This document shows positions 1-6,351 of a stretch of 7,216 nt of DNA, one piece after another. A model generated the notes under the pieces. It was not told the DNA's origin. It made no database searches and worked only from the letters and a program-made list of their open reading frames with translations. Both the position numbers and the translations under genes were made by a program. Source of the DNA: an uncultured Flavobacteriales bacterium (GTDB lineage Bacteria; Bacteroidota; Bacteroidia; Flavobacteriales_D; Parvicellaceae); NCBI GenBank assembly GCA_938084875.1, contig CALKFX010000136.1, positions 1-7,216 on the forward strand, in the 5' to 3' direction. Numbering within the stretch: position 1 is the first letter of the stretch; the number at the start of each line of letters is the position of its first letter.

Positions 1-67
1 TTATTGTACACGAATAGAATAAAGTAAGACAAATAACTAGTGTTAAATATTTATAAATAAATTTCAT
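1..67 (-). CDS. Probable lipoprotein, N-terminal signal peptide only (gene continues beyond the left edge)
   Basis: An ATG at 67-65 on the minus strand opens a frame that stays open to the window edge, with an in-frame stop just upstream (79-77) that fixes the start. The visible peptide is MKFIYKYLTLVICLTLFYSC followed by TI. It has a short Lys-containing N-region (K2, K6), a hydrophobic core (residues 7-18) and a Cys at 20 preceded by L-F-Y-S, as in signal peptidase II lipoboxes of Bacteroidota. That architecture is seen directly; the lipoprotein assignment is inference from it. The mature protein would be lipid-anchored, in the periplasmic or outer membrane leaflet, but nothing of its function is visible. 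It lies 46 bp downstream of the glycosyltransferase gene on the same strand, so co-transcription is possible, although it also has its own promoter-like sequence. It is only about 22 codons long here, so chance cannot be excluded. Confidence 0.6.
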   Translation of the reverse strand, partial: MKFIYKYLTLVICLTLFYSCTI

Positions 68-71
68 GGCA

Positions 72-101
72 CAAAATTACTATTTTTTTTTGAAAAGCAA
101 A
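72..101 (-). promoter_or_regulatory. Candidate Bacteroidota-type promoter for the lipoprotein gene
   Basis: Reading the minus strand, TTTG lies at 101-98 and TAATTTTG at 79-72, separated by 18 bases. This fits the known Bacteroidota vegetative promoter pattern (TTTG or TTG near -33, TAnnTTTG near -7). A nine-base A run (91-83) fills part of the spacer. Transcription would begin within a few bases of the ATG at 67, giving a very short or absent leader. The pattern is common by chance in AT-rich DNA, but here both boxes fall within a 46-bp intergenic gap at an acceptable spacing. Confidence 0.4.
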
Positions 102-103
102 GA

Positions 104-120
104 ACTTTGTAATTCAAAGT
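104..120. terminator. Weak terminator-like inverted repeat at the glycosyltransferase 3' end
   Basis: ACTTTG (104-109) and CAAAGT (115-120) are perfect inverted repeats around a five-base loop that contains most of the glycosyltransferase stop codon (116-114). On the plus strand the stem is followed by AATTTTT. On the minus strand, the direction of the gene that ends here, it is followed only by the broken tract TTCTTTGCTTTTC. The stem is six base pairs with two G-C pairs, so it is marginal as an intrinsic terminator. Confidence 0.2.
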
Positions 121-1283
121 AATTTTTCATATAAGTTTTTAATATTATTTACTAATTGGTGGTAGTGAAAATCTTTTGATTTTTCTAATCCGAATTTGGA
201 AAATAATTTTCTTTTATTAGAATCATTTACCAAACTCAATAAGTTTTTAGAAAAATTATCTAAATCATTTTTTTCTGAAAGAAGTGCTGTTTTATTTTCT
301 AAAACCATATTTTCTATTCCACCTGTTTTGGTGCTAACTATAGGTTTGCCACTTGCTTGTGCTTCAATTAAACTAACGGGGGTTCCTTCATTAAGAGAAG
401 TCAAACAAATAATATCCATCCCAGAATTAACTTTATCAATTTCTTTTATCCAAGAAGTTAAATGGAATGTTGCTGGTGAATAATCTAAACTAAAGTCTAA
501 TTTTTTATTTTTTATATAATTTATAATATTTTGTTTTTCTTCACCATCCCCTACAATAAATGCTCTTATTGGGACTTTACTATATTTAATTACCTCTTGA
601 ATTGCGTCTATGAAAAACGTATGATTTTTTATAGGGACTAATCTTCCAATTATTCCGATAGCTATTTCATTTTCTTTTAAGTTCCATTTTTTTCTAAATT
701 CTTTTCTTTTAGAATCTTTATCTGTATTGAATCTTTCTAAGTCAAATCCCAGAGGAATTACTTCAATCTTTTTTTCTGGACATATTTTATGAATTTTACT
801 TAGTTCGCTTTTTTGAATTTCACTAATGGCAATTATTTTAGTACTTTTTTTTGCTAAATTCTTTTCTATTTCTTTAAAAATTCTCGTCTTAAAACTTCCA
901 AAATAAGAATGGAACACGTGTCCATGAAATGTATGGTAAATTTGTTTTACCCCCATTTTGTAAGCAGCTCTTCTACCTAAAGCTCCAGCTTTTGCTGCAT
1001 GGGTATGCACAATATCTGGGTTAAATTCCTTTATAATATTTTGAATTTTTTTATATGCTATTTGATCTTTATATGGATTTAGAGATCTTTGCATTTCAGG
1101 AATTATTATAGGTTTCAAGCCTAAATTGTCTAGAATGTGCATAGAGCTCTTTTCACTTTCATCGTGTTGACCACCAATTAGTAAAGTTTCATAATCTGTT
1201 TCTAAATATTTCGTTAAATATGCTGCATTATAGGTGGGACCACCTAAATTAAAACGATTGATTATCCTAAGAATTTTCTTCAT
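114..1283 (-). CDS. Glycosyltransferase family 4 (GT-B fold)
   Basis: The 389-residue protein has the length and layout of a family GT4 retaining glycosyltransferase, which moves a sugar from a nucleotide-sugar donor to a glycan or lipid acceptor at the cytoplasmic face of the membrane. The N-terminal acceptor domain has the GGPTYNA loop (14-20) and HTHAAKAG (93-100). The C-terminal donor domain has GRLVPIKN (213-220) and the E-x7-E signature (E299 and E307 in NEGTPVSLIEAQASGKPIV). No signal peptide or membrane segment is visible, so it is probably cytosolic or peripherally attached. Sugar and acceptor cannot be told from sequence; surface polysaccharide or lipid-linked glycan synthesis is the usual role. 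The ATG at 1283 gives a normal N-terminus (MKKILRIINRFNLGG) starting on the first beta strand. It is divergent from dacB and upstream of a probable lipoprotein gene, which fits an envelope function. Confidence 0.9.
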   Translation of the reverse strand: MKKILRIINRFNLGGPTYNAAYLTKYLETDYETLLIGGQHDESEKSSMHILDNLGLKPIIIPEMQRSLNPYKDQIAYKKIQNIIKEFNPDIVHTHAAKAGALGRRAAYKMGVKQIYHTFHGHVFHSYFGSFKTRIFKEIEKNLAKKSTKIIAISEIQKSELSKIHKICPEKKIEVIPLGFDLERFNTDKDSKRKEFRKKWNLKENEIAIGIIGRLVPIKNHTFFIDAIQEVIKYSKVPIRAFIVGDGEEKQNIINYIKNKKLDFSLDYSPATFHLTSWIKEIDKVNSGMDIICLTSLNEGTPVSLIEAQASGKPIVSTKTGGIENMVLENKTALLSEKNDLDNFSKNLLSLVNDSNKRKLFSKFGLEKSKDFHYHQLVNNIKNLYEKLL

Positions 1284-1399
1284 TTTATTTGAAAATCATA
1301 ATTTAAATCCCCTCATCTAATTTTAATTAAAAATAAATTCATCATTTTTAGCTAATTTACCGATTGGATTCGTTAATGGTTATATCTTGTAGAGTAGTT
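1284..1399. promoter_or_regulatory. Divergent intergenic region between the glycosyltransferase and dacB
   Basis: This 116-bp, very AT-rich spacer must hold the promoters of both diverging genes unless transcription enters from elsewhere. It contains a 12-bp perfect palindrome, TTTTAATTAAAA (1321-1332), near its middle. I find no full TTTG plus TAnnTTTG pair on either strand. The nearest plus-strand matches are TAATTTAC (1353-1360) and TATCTTGT (1383-1390), both imperfect. Promoter function is therefore inferred from gene layout, not from a recognised motif. Confidence 0.35.
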
Positions 1400-2830
1400 A
1401 TGAATAAGAGATTTTTAATATTTATTTTCCAAATTTTATTAATAGGTAATTCTTATTCTCAAAATTTAATATCTAGCTCATTATCCAAATTTTTAAAAAG
1501 CAAAGAGCTTAGAAATTCTTTTGTTAGTTTAAAATTACAAGACCAATCTGGCAAGGTTTTGTTAAGTCATAATTCTGAAAAATTACTAGTCCCTGCTTCC
1601 TTACAAAAGCTTTTCACAACCTCCTATGTTTTGAACTATTTGACGAAAGACTTTGTTTACAATACATATGTTTTGAGTTCAGGGCTAGTTGATACCAATT
1701 CTAAAACTTTAAATGGAAATTTGATTATAATTACATCTGGTGATCCTAGTTTAGAAAGCAGGTTTTTTCCCACAAAAAGTTTTATTAATGATTTGAAATC
1801 AAAATTAGTCGAACTAAATATTAGATCAATCAAGGGACAAATTAAAATCTATCCTGAATCTGATAATTACCAAGTAAATAACCAGTGGCTTTGGAGCGAT
1901 TTGGGGAATTATTATGGATCTGGATATAGTTTACATTCTTTTAAAGATAATTATGTGGAAGTCTCTTTCAATTCTGGTAATGAAATTGGTTCTGCAACAA
2001 AAATTGTAAAAATCGATCCAAAGGCAGATTCCTTTTTTCTTGAAAATTGTGTTTTAGTTGGTAAATCTAATAGAGATTTATCCTATGCTTTTGGTGCTCC
2101 AATGCAAAATAATAGAACCTTAATTGGAACTATTCCAAGAAACAAGAAAAATTATGTTGTTAAAATATCTATGCATGATCCAAAAATATTTTTAAAACAA
2201 GCCATAGAAAATGCCTGTAATGAATTAGGTATTTCAACTAACAACCTTTTAATTAAAAGTAAGGGGAATCTACAATTAGATACTTTACTTGTTTATAACT
2301 CCCCATCTCTACTAGATTTAGTTAAATGTGTGAATTTTAAAAGCAATAATAATTATGCAGAACATCTTTTAATGAAATCTGTTTCTCTAAATCATAAGGA
2401 TATAGATATTAATCAAGCTCCGGGTTATTTACAATTGTTTTGGGAAGATAGATTAGGATTAAAAGAAATGATTTTCAAAGATGGTTGCGGCCTCTCAAGA
2501 TTGAATTTATGTTCTGCGAATGCTTTTAACGATCTTTTACTTTATGAACTGGAAAGAAAAATTTCTGATGGAGAAGAAAGTTTTTTTAAATCTTTACCAA
2601 TTTCAGGTAAATCAGGAACTCTTAAATATTTTGGAGATGAATCTGTATTTGAAGAAGAATTTTTTGGTAAAAGTGGTTCAATGGGAGGAGTAAGGTGTTA
2701 TTCTGGATATTTGCGTAAAAATTTCCAGTACTATCCATTTACAATTATGGTAAATAATTTTACATCTAACGACTATTTAATTAGAAAAAAAATCGAGGAG
2801 TTGGTGGTAAATATTTACAACAATATTTAA
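1400..2830 (+). CDS. dacB: D-alanyl-D-alanine carboxypeptidase/endopeptidase, PBP4 (peptidase S13) family
   Basis: This 476-residue protein matches low-molecular-mass class C penicillin-binding proteins, which trim the terminal D-Ala of peptidoglycan stem peptides or cut D-Ala-meso-DAP crosslinks in the periplasm. From the ATG at 1400, the catalytic S-x-x-K tetrad is SLQK (S67, K70) within VPASLQKLFTT. The S-x-N motif is SNN (315-317, in FKSNNNYAEHLL), and the third motif is KSG (424-426) in FGKSGSMGGVRCYSGYL. Spacing agrees with the E. coli PBP4 residues I recall (S62, S306, K417). An earlier KSG (404-406, in LPISGKSGTLKYF) matches the preceding conserved GTL segment. The 1400 start is chosen because it gives a clean Sec signal peptide (MNKRFLIFIFQILL, then NSYS before a Gln, a common Bacteroidota cleavage site). 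A TTG at 1364 and an ATG at 1376 are in-frame alternatives that would add residues before the signal. Its stop overlaps that of the converging menB. Confidence 0.92.
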   Translation: MNKRFLIFIFQILLIGNSYSQNLISSSLSKFLKSKELRNSFVSLKLQDQSGKVLLSHNSEKLLVPASLQKLFTTSYVLNYLTKDFVYNTYVLSSGLVDTNSKTLNGNLIIITSGDPSLESRFFPTKSFINDLKSKLVELNIRSIKGQIKIYPESDNYQVNNQWLWSDLGNYYGSGYSLHSFKDNYVEVSFNSGNEIGSATKIVKIDPKADSFFLENCVLVGKSNRDLSYAFGAPMQNNRTLIGTIPRNKKNYVVKISMHDPKIFLKQAIENACNELGISTNNLLIKSKGNLQLDTLLVYNSPSLLDLVKCVNFKSNNNYAEHLLMKSVSLNHKDIDINQAPGYLQLFWEDRLGLKEMIFKDGCGLSRLNLCSANAFNDLLLYELERKISDGEESFFKSLPISGKSGTLKYFGDESVFEEEFFGKSGSMGGVRCYSGYLRKNFQYYPFTIMVNNFTSNDYLIRKKIEELVVNIYNNI

Positions 2831-3660
2831 GGAAACTTTGGGTATTTCTTAAAATCAGGATCTCTTTTTTCCAAAAAAGCATTACGACCTTCTTCGGCTT
2901 CATCAGTTGCATAAGCAAGTCTAGTAGCTTCTCCTGCATAAACTTGCTGACCTACTAGTCCATCGTCAATTAAATTAAAACCAAACTTCAGCATTTTAAT
3001 TGCAGTTGGACTTTTCTTCATTATTTCTTGTGCCCAATTGTACGCTGTCTTTTCAAGTTCATTATGAGCAACCACTTTATTTACCATTCCCATATCATAT
3101 GCTTCTTGAGCAGAGTAGTCTAACCCTAAAAAGAAAATTTCTCTAGCTCTTTTTTGACCAACTTGTCTAGCAAGATAAGCTGAGCCAAATCCACCATCAA
3201 AACTTGCAACATCTGCATCAGTTTGTTTAAAAATAGCATGTTCTTTGCTTGCAATAGTCAGATCACAAACTACGTGTAGACTGTGGCCACCTCCAACAGC
3301 CCATCCAGGTACGACGGCTATTACTACTTTATTCATAAATCTTATCTGGCGCTGAACGTCCAAAATATTAAATTTACTTACTCCATCCAGTCCTTTATAT
3401 CCTCTTTTGGCTCTGACACGTTGATCTCCTCCAGAACAAAATGCCCAGCCACCATCTTTTGGAGATGGACCCTCACCTGTAAGTAATACTGCTCCAATTT
3501 CTGGGCTTTCATGGCTAATTATAAGCGCATCAAGTAATTCATCTACAGTTTTAGGTCGGAAAGCATTTCTTACTTCAGGTCTATTAAAAGCAATTCGAGC
3601 AACTCCATTGAAAACTTTGAAAGTGATATCTTCATAATCTTTTACTGTATTCCAATCCAT
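2827..3660 (-). CDS. menB: 1,4-dihydroxy-2-naphthoyl-CoA synthase
   Basis: MenB, a crotonase-fold enzyme, closes the second ring of the naphthoquinone by converting o-succinylbenzoyl-CoA to DHNA-CoA in the cytosol. The 277-residue length is normal. Visible family features are CSGGDQRVRA (75-84, oxyanion-hole region), the substrate-loop Tyr 88 in RGYKG, VPGWAVGGGHSL (117-128), SFDGG (153-157, with S153 and D155 matching the catalytic Ser and Asp of the family), Y250 in the C-terminal helix region and the ending DPDFKKYPKFP. D148 in QTDADV marks the bicarbonate-independent type II enzymes (as in Mycobacterium), where E. coli has Gly and uses bicarbonate. Residue 152 is Ala where E. coli and Mycobacterium have Gly. 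The gene is the last of the men cluster, four bases after menD, and is noticeably richer in G+C than its neighbours, probably because the protein is strongly conserved or well expressed. Confidence 0.97.
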   Translation of the reverse strand: MDWNTVKDYEDITFKVFNGVARIAFNRPEVRNAFRPKTVDELLDALIISHESPEIGAVLLTGEGPSPKDGGWAFCSGGDQRVRAKRGYKGLDGVSKFNILDVQRQIRFMNKVVIAVVPGWAVGGGHSLHVVCDLTIASKEHAIFKQTDADVASFDGGFGSAYLARQVGQKRAREIFFLGLDYSAQEAYDMGMVNKVVAHNELEKTAYNWAQEIMKKSPTAIKMLKFGFNLIDDGLVGQQVYAGEATRLAYATDEAEEGRNAFLEKRDPDFKKYPKFP

Positions 3661-3664
3661 AGTG

Positions 3665-5344
3665 CTATTTGTCTTTTTTTATTTTTCTAAAATAATCATT
3701 CAAAATATTTTCATTTTCAATATTTCCTGTAAATAATTCGATTATTTCCGCATCTTTACTTTTGAAAAAATTATCCAAATATTTAGCTGCTTGAATTTTA
3801 TTGTCTGCTCTTTGATAATTTATTTTAAAAGTAGCGGCAATTTTTTCCAAACTTATTTCGTGTGTAGTTTCAAAAAACTCTTTACTGTAGGGAGTGGTTT
3901 TTGGACCTGAAATAATATTAAATATACCACCACCTTGATTATTTACAACTATAATTTTAAGATTTTTTGGTATTTCTTTGTTCCAAAATGCATGTTGGTC
4001 ATAAATAAAACTAAGATCACCTGTTATTAAGACTGTTAATTTATTTGTTACACTTGCTGCTCCAACTGCAGTTGAAGAGGATCCGTCAATCCCGCTGACA
4101 CCTCTGTTAGAATTGTATTTTAAATCTTTTTTCTGTTGGAAAAGTTGAACATATCTAACACTTGTACTATTTCCCATTTGTAAATTAACTTTTTTACCTT
4201 CTAATTCCTTTTGAATTAGGTCGTGGGCCTTTAGATCTGACCATTTGCAAGATGAGAGGTACTGAAGATGATTTTCTTCACTTTTCTTAAATTCTAAATA
4301 CCAATCGTTACTAAAATTCGAATCTTTATTGGATTGATATCTATCCAAAAAATCTTTAAAAAAATCTTCGGGTTCAATTGGGATGAAATGGGTTAAAGAA
4401 GAAAATATATCTTGTGCTCTGTTAGCTTCTTCAACATGCCAATGTTCCTTAGGTTTATTTTTTCTCAGTAGACTTTTGAGTTTTTTAGAAATTATAGAAT
4501 TCCCAATTGTAATTACAATTTCTGGATAAAATTTAGGATTTTCATTAATTCTTTCTAAAGTTCGATCTATACAACTTATAAAATTCTCATTATATAAGTT
4601 AGAGGTAGTTTCTGTTAAAATACAAACGGAAGGGTCTTTATTTAGTTCTATTAAAATTTCATTCAATGAGCTGCTTTTTTGCAGAGAACCACACACAATC
4701 ATTTTTTTATTGTGCTTTTCCCAGTTTTTTTGTAGACTTTTTAACTCCTCTTTATTTACTGATTTTTTTGTTTTAAAATGAGTTATTTTCTTTCCAGTTT
4801 GACTTGGTTTTAATTCAGTTTTATATAAAGGTTCTCTAAATGGGAAATTTAAATGAACTGGCTTAGAACGTAATTTAGAAATATGAAAAGCTTCGTTGGT
4901 CATAACCCCGGTTTGCCATAAAGCATCAGGATGGTCAAGCATAGGAAGATTATAGCTTTCAGCAATAAAGTTTTCGTAAACTTTATATTGTCTCATAGAT
5001 TGGCCTTCACCGTGATCTACCCATTCTGGAGGTCTATCTGCAGTAATAACAATCAAAGGAATTTTTTGATAAAATGCTTCTACAATTGCAGGAGAGTAAT
5101 TTAAAACAGCACTACCAGAAGTAGAACAAATCACCACTGGTTCTTCCAATTGCTGAGCCATTCCAAGAGCAAAAAAAGCGGCTGACCTTTCATCTACTAA
5201 TACTTTTGTTTTGAAAAATTTGTCACCATTAAATCCTATTACTAATGGTGCATTTCGTGATCCTGGGGAAAAAACAATATTTTTTACTTGGTGTTTTTTT
5301 AATAGATCAATAACTACTTGTACTCTAAATGATGCGGAAGTCAT
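3665..5344 (-). CDS. menD: 2-succinyl-5-enolpyruvyl-6-hydroxy-3-cyclohexene-1-carboxylate (SEPHCHC) synthase
   Basis: MenD is a thiamine-diphosphate enzyme that joins 2-oxoglutarate, after decarboxylation, to isochorismate, the first committed step of menaquinone synthesis. The 559-residue protein has the expected domains. The N-terminal pyrimidine-binding domain carries SPGSRNAPL (26-34), the catalytic Glu 52 in VDERSAAFFALGMA, TSGSA (75-79), TADRPPE (101-107) and GEGQSMRQ (112-119). A central domain follows at roughly 190-360. The C-terminal diphosphate-binding domain has NRGVSGIDG (413-421) and the metal/ThDP motif from GDLSF (442-446) to VVNNQGGGIF (466-475). MenD enzymes often have Asp where Q470 stands, a small variation. 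The start 11 bases after menF, with no upstream overlap, gives the usual N-terminus. An A/T-rich stretch, not a Shine-Dalgarno site, precedes it. It is co-directional with menF and menB and almost certainly in the same transcript. Confidence 0.97.
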   Translation of the reverse strand: MTSASFRVQVVIDLLKKHQVKNIVFSPGSRNAPLVIGFNGDKFFKTKVLVDERSAAFFALGMAQQLEEPVVICSTSGSAVLNYSPAIVEAFYQKIPLIVITADRPPEWVDHGEGQSMRQYKVYENFIAESYNLPMLDHPDALWQTGVMTNEAFHISKLRSKPVHLNFPFREPLYKTELKPSQTGKKITHFKTKKSVNKEELKSLQKNWEKHNKKMIVCGSLQKSSSLNEILIELNKDPSVCILTETTSNLYNENFISCIDRTLERINENPKFYPEIVITIGNSIISKKLKSLLRKNKPKEHWHVEEANRAQDIFSSLTHFIPIEPEDFFKDFLDRYQSNKDSNFSNDWYLEFKKSEENHLQYLSSCKWSDLKAHDLIQKELEGKKVNLQMGNSTSVRYVQLFQQKKDLKYNSNRGVSGIDGSSSTAVGAASVTNKLTVLITGDLSFIYDQHAFWNKEIPKNLKIIVVNNQGGGIFNIISGPKTTPYSKEFFETTHEISLEKIAATFKINYQRADNKIQAAKYLDNFFKSKDAEIIELFTGNIENENILNDYFRKIKKDK

Positions 5345-5355
5345 TGGGCGAAGTT

Positions 5356-6351
5356 CTATTTTTTTTTAATCACAGACAATAGCGTTTGAGATTTTATTTC
5401 AGTTTCCTTAAATTCATCATTGGGATTGCTCTGACTAGTAATTCCTCCACCCACAAATATTTGAACTTCTTTAGCGGAAAACCTAGCACATCTTAAGTTA
5501 ATTTTTAAATCACAATTTTTTTTGTCGATAATTCCAAGAAATCCACAGTAAAAGCTTCTATTATGAACTTCAAAATCTTTAATTATTTCCAATGATTTAT
5601 CTAAAGGAATGCCTGCAATTGCAGGTGTTGGATGAAGAGTTTTAACAAACGATAAGAAATCAATATCTAAACTAAAATTGAAATCTTTATTTAAGTGTAT
5701 TATCTCTCCAGCAATTTCTTCCTTTATTTTAGATTCTTTGGTTATGTATCCATTTTCTTTAATTTTTCTATCAATATAATCTACTACATATTTATGTTCT
5801 TGAAAATCTTTTTCAGACCATTTTAATTTTTCATTTTTTGATTTACTTCCTGCCAAAGCATGGGTGAAAAATCCATTTTCTAAATTCCCCTTAATTAATG
5901 TTTCAGGAGAAACACCAATCCACATTCCATGAGTTGGATGATTTAGAATATACTTAAACCCTCTACTGTAGGTTTGGGAGAGTTTTTTAAATATTTCAAA
6001 ATAGTTTGAAATTTCAAAGTCTGATTTAACAACTCTACTTAAAATACATTTTTCAATAATATTTTCGTTACAATAATTTATTATTTTTTGAATGGATTTT
6101 TTATAGTCTTCCTTTGAAATTTCTTTTTCGTTAATTAATCTTGGTTTTTCAATTAATACTTCTTTTTCAAGATTACAAATTTCACCATCAATAAAATAAG
6201 TTTCTTTATTGAATACATTACAAACAAAAGACGGTTTGGATATTTTTTTTTTAAAATCAAATAAATGCCACTGTCCAATGGCTATTTTATTTTTTTTGGA
6301 AATAGTATCCTGATAGATTACAAAGCTATCCTTCCCAGAAAGGTGGATCAT
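5356..6351 (-). CDS. menF: Isochorismate synthase (chorismate-binding enzyme)
   Basis: The protein belongs to the chorismate-utilising fold (MenF/EntC/TrpE/PabB) and should isomerise chorismate to isochorismate with Mg2+; the men context makes MenF the best call. Visible motifs are KCILSR (101-106, K101 the expected general base), GVSPETL (146-152, E150 the expected general acid), HALAGSK (164-170), TLHPTPAIAG (238-247), E262 and the C-terminal metal-site run GGGITSQSNPNDEF (301-314) with E313, E316 and K320. At 331 residues it is shorter than E. coli MenF (about 430), the loss being in the N-terminal region before residue 80. K222 in IHLNKDF stands where a Thr or Ser is usual. An A10 run at 6252-6243 encodes K34-K36. 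The start ATG overlaps the thioesterase stop as ATGA, implying translational coupling. An EntC role in siderophore synthesis is less likely because no siderophore genes are present. Confidence 0.93.
   Translation of the reverse strand: MIHLSGKDSFVIYQDTISKKNKIAIGQWHLFDFKKKISKPSFVCNVFNKETYFIDGEICNLEKEVLIEKPRLINEKEISKEDYKKSIQKIINYCNENIIEKCILSRVVKSDFEISNYFEIFKKLSQTYSRGFKYILNHPTHGMWIGVSPETLIKGNLENGFFTHALAGSKSKNEKLKWSEKDFQEHKYVVDYIDRKIKENGYITKESKIKEEIAGEIIHLNKDFNFSLDIDFLSFVKTLHPTPAIAGIPLDKSLEIIKDFEVHNRSFYCGFLGIIDKKNCDLKINLRCARFSAKEVQIFVGGGITSQSNPNDEFKETEIKSQTLLSVIKKK

Noticed and set aside
196..483. Plus-strand open frame antisense to the glycosyltransferase
   Set aside because: It lies wholly within the conserved donor domain of the minus-strand gene, has no recognisable motif, and is explained by codon bias on the other strand.
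1285..1299. Four-codon mini-ORF (ATG ATT TTC AAA TAA) one base before the glycosyltransferase start
   Set aside because: It is too short to judge, has no regulatory amino-acid pattern, and such words are frequent in AT-rich leaders.
1321..1332. TTTTAATTAAAA palindrome as an operator site
   Set aside because: It is entirely A/T in an A/T-rich spacer, so chance occurrence is likely; it is mentioned only as content of the intergenic region.
2785..2792. A8 run (T8 on the minus strand) as a men-cluster terminator
   Set aside because: It is not preceded on the minus strand by a G-C-rich inverted repeat; it encodes Lys residues near the dacB C-terminus.
3283..3486. Plus-strand open frame antisense to menB
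   Set aside because: It covers the conserved MenB core on the opposite strand, and the predicted peptide has no domain or signal features.
5224..5250. Inverted repeat CACCATTA / TAATGGTG in the 5' part of menD
   Set aside because: An 8-bp repeat with an 11-base loop is expected about once in a window of this size, and it lies in coding sequence for the conserved segment after SPGSR.
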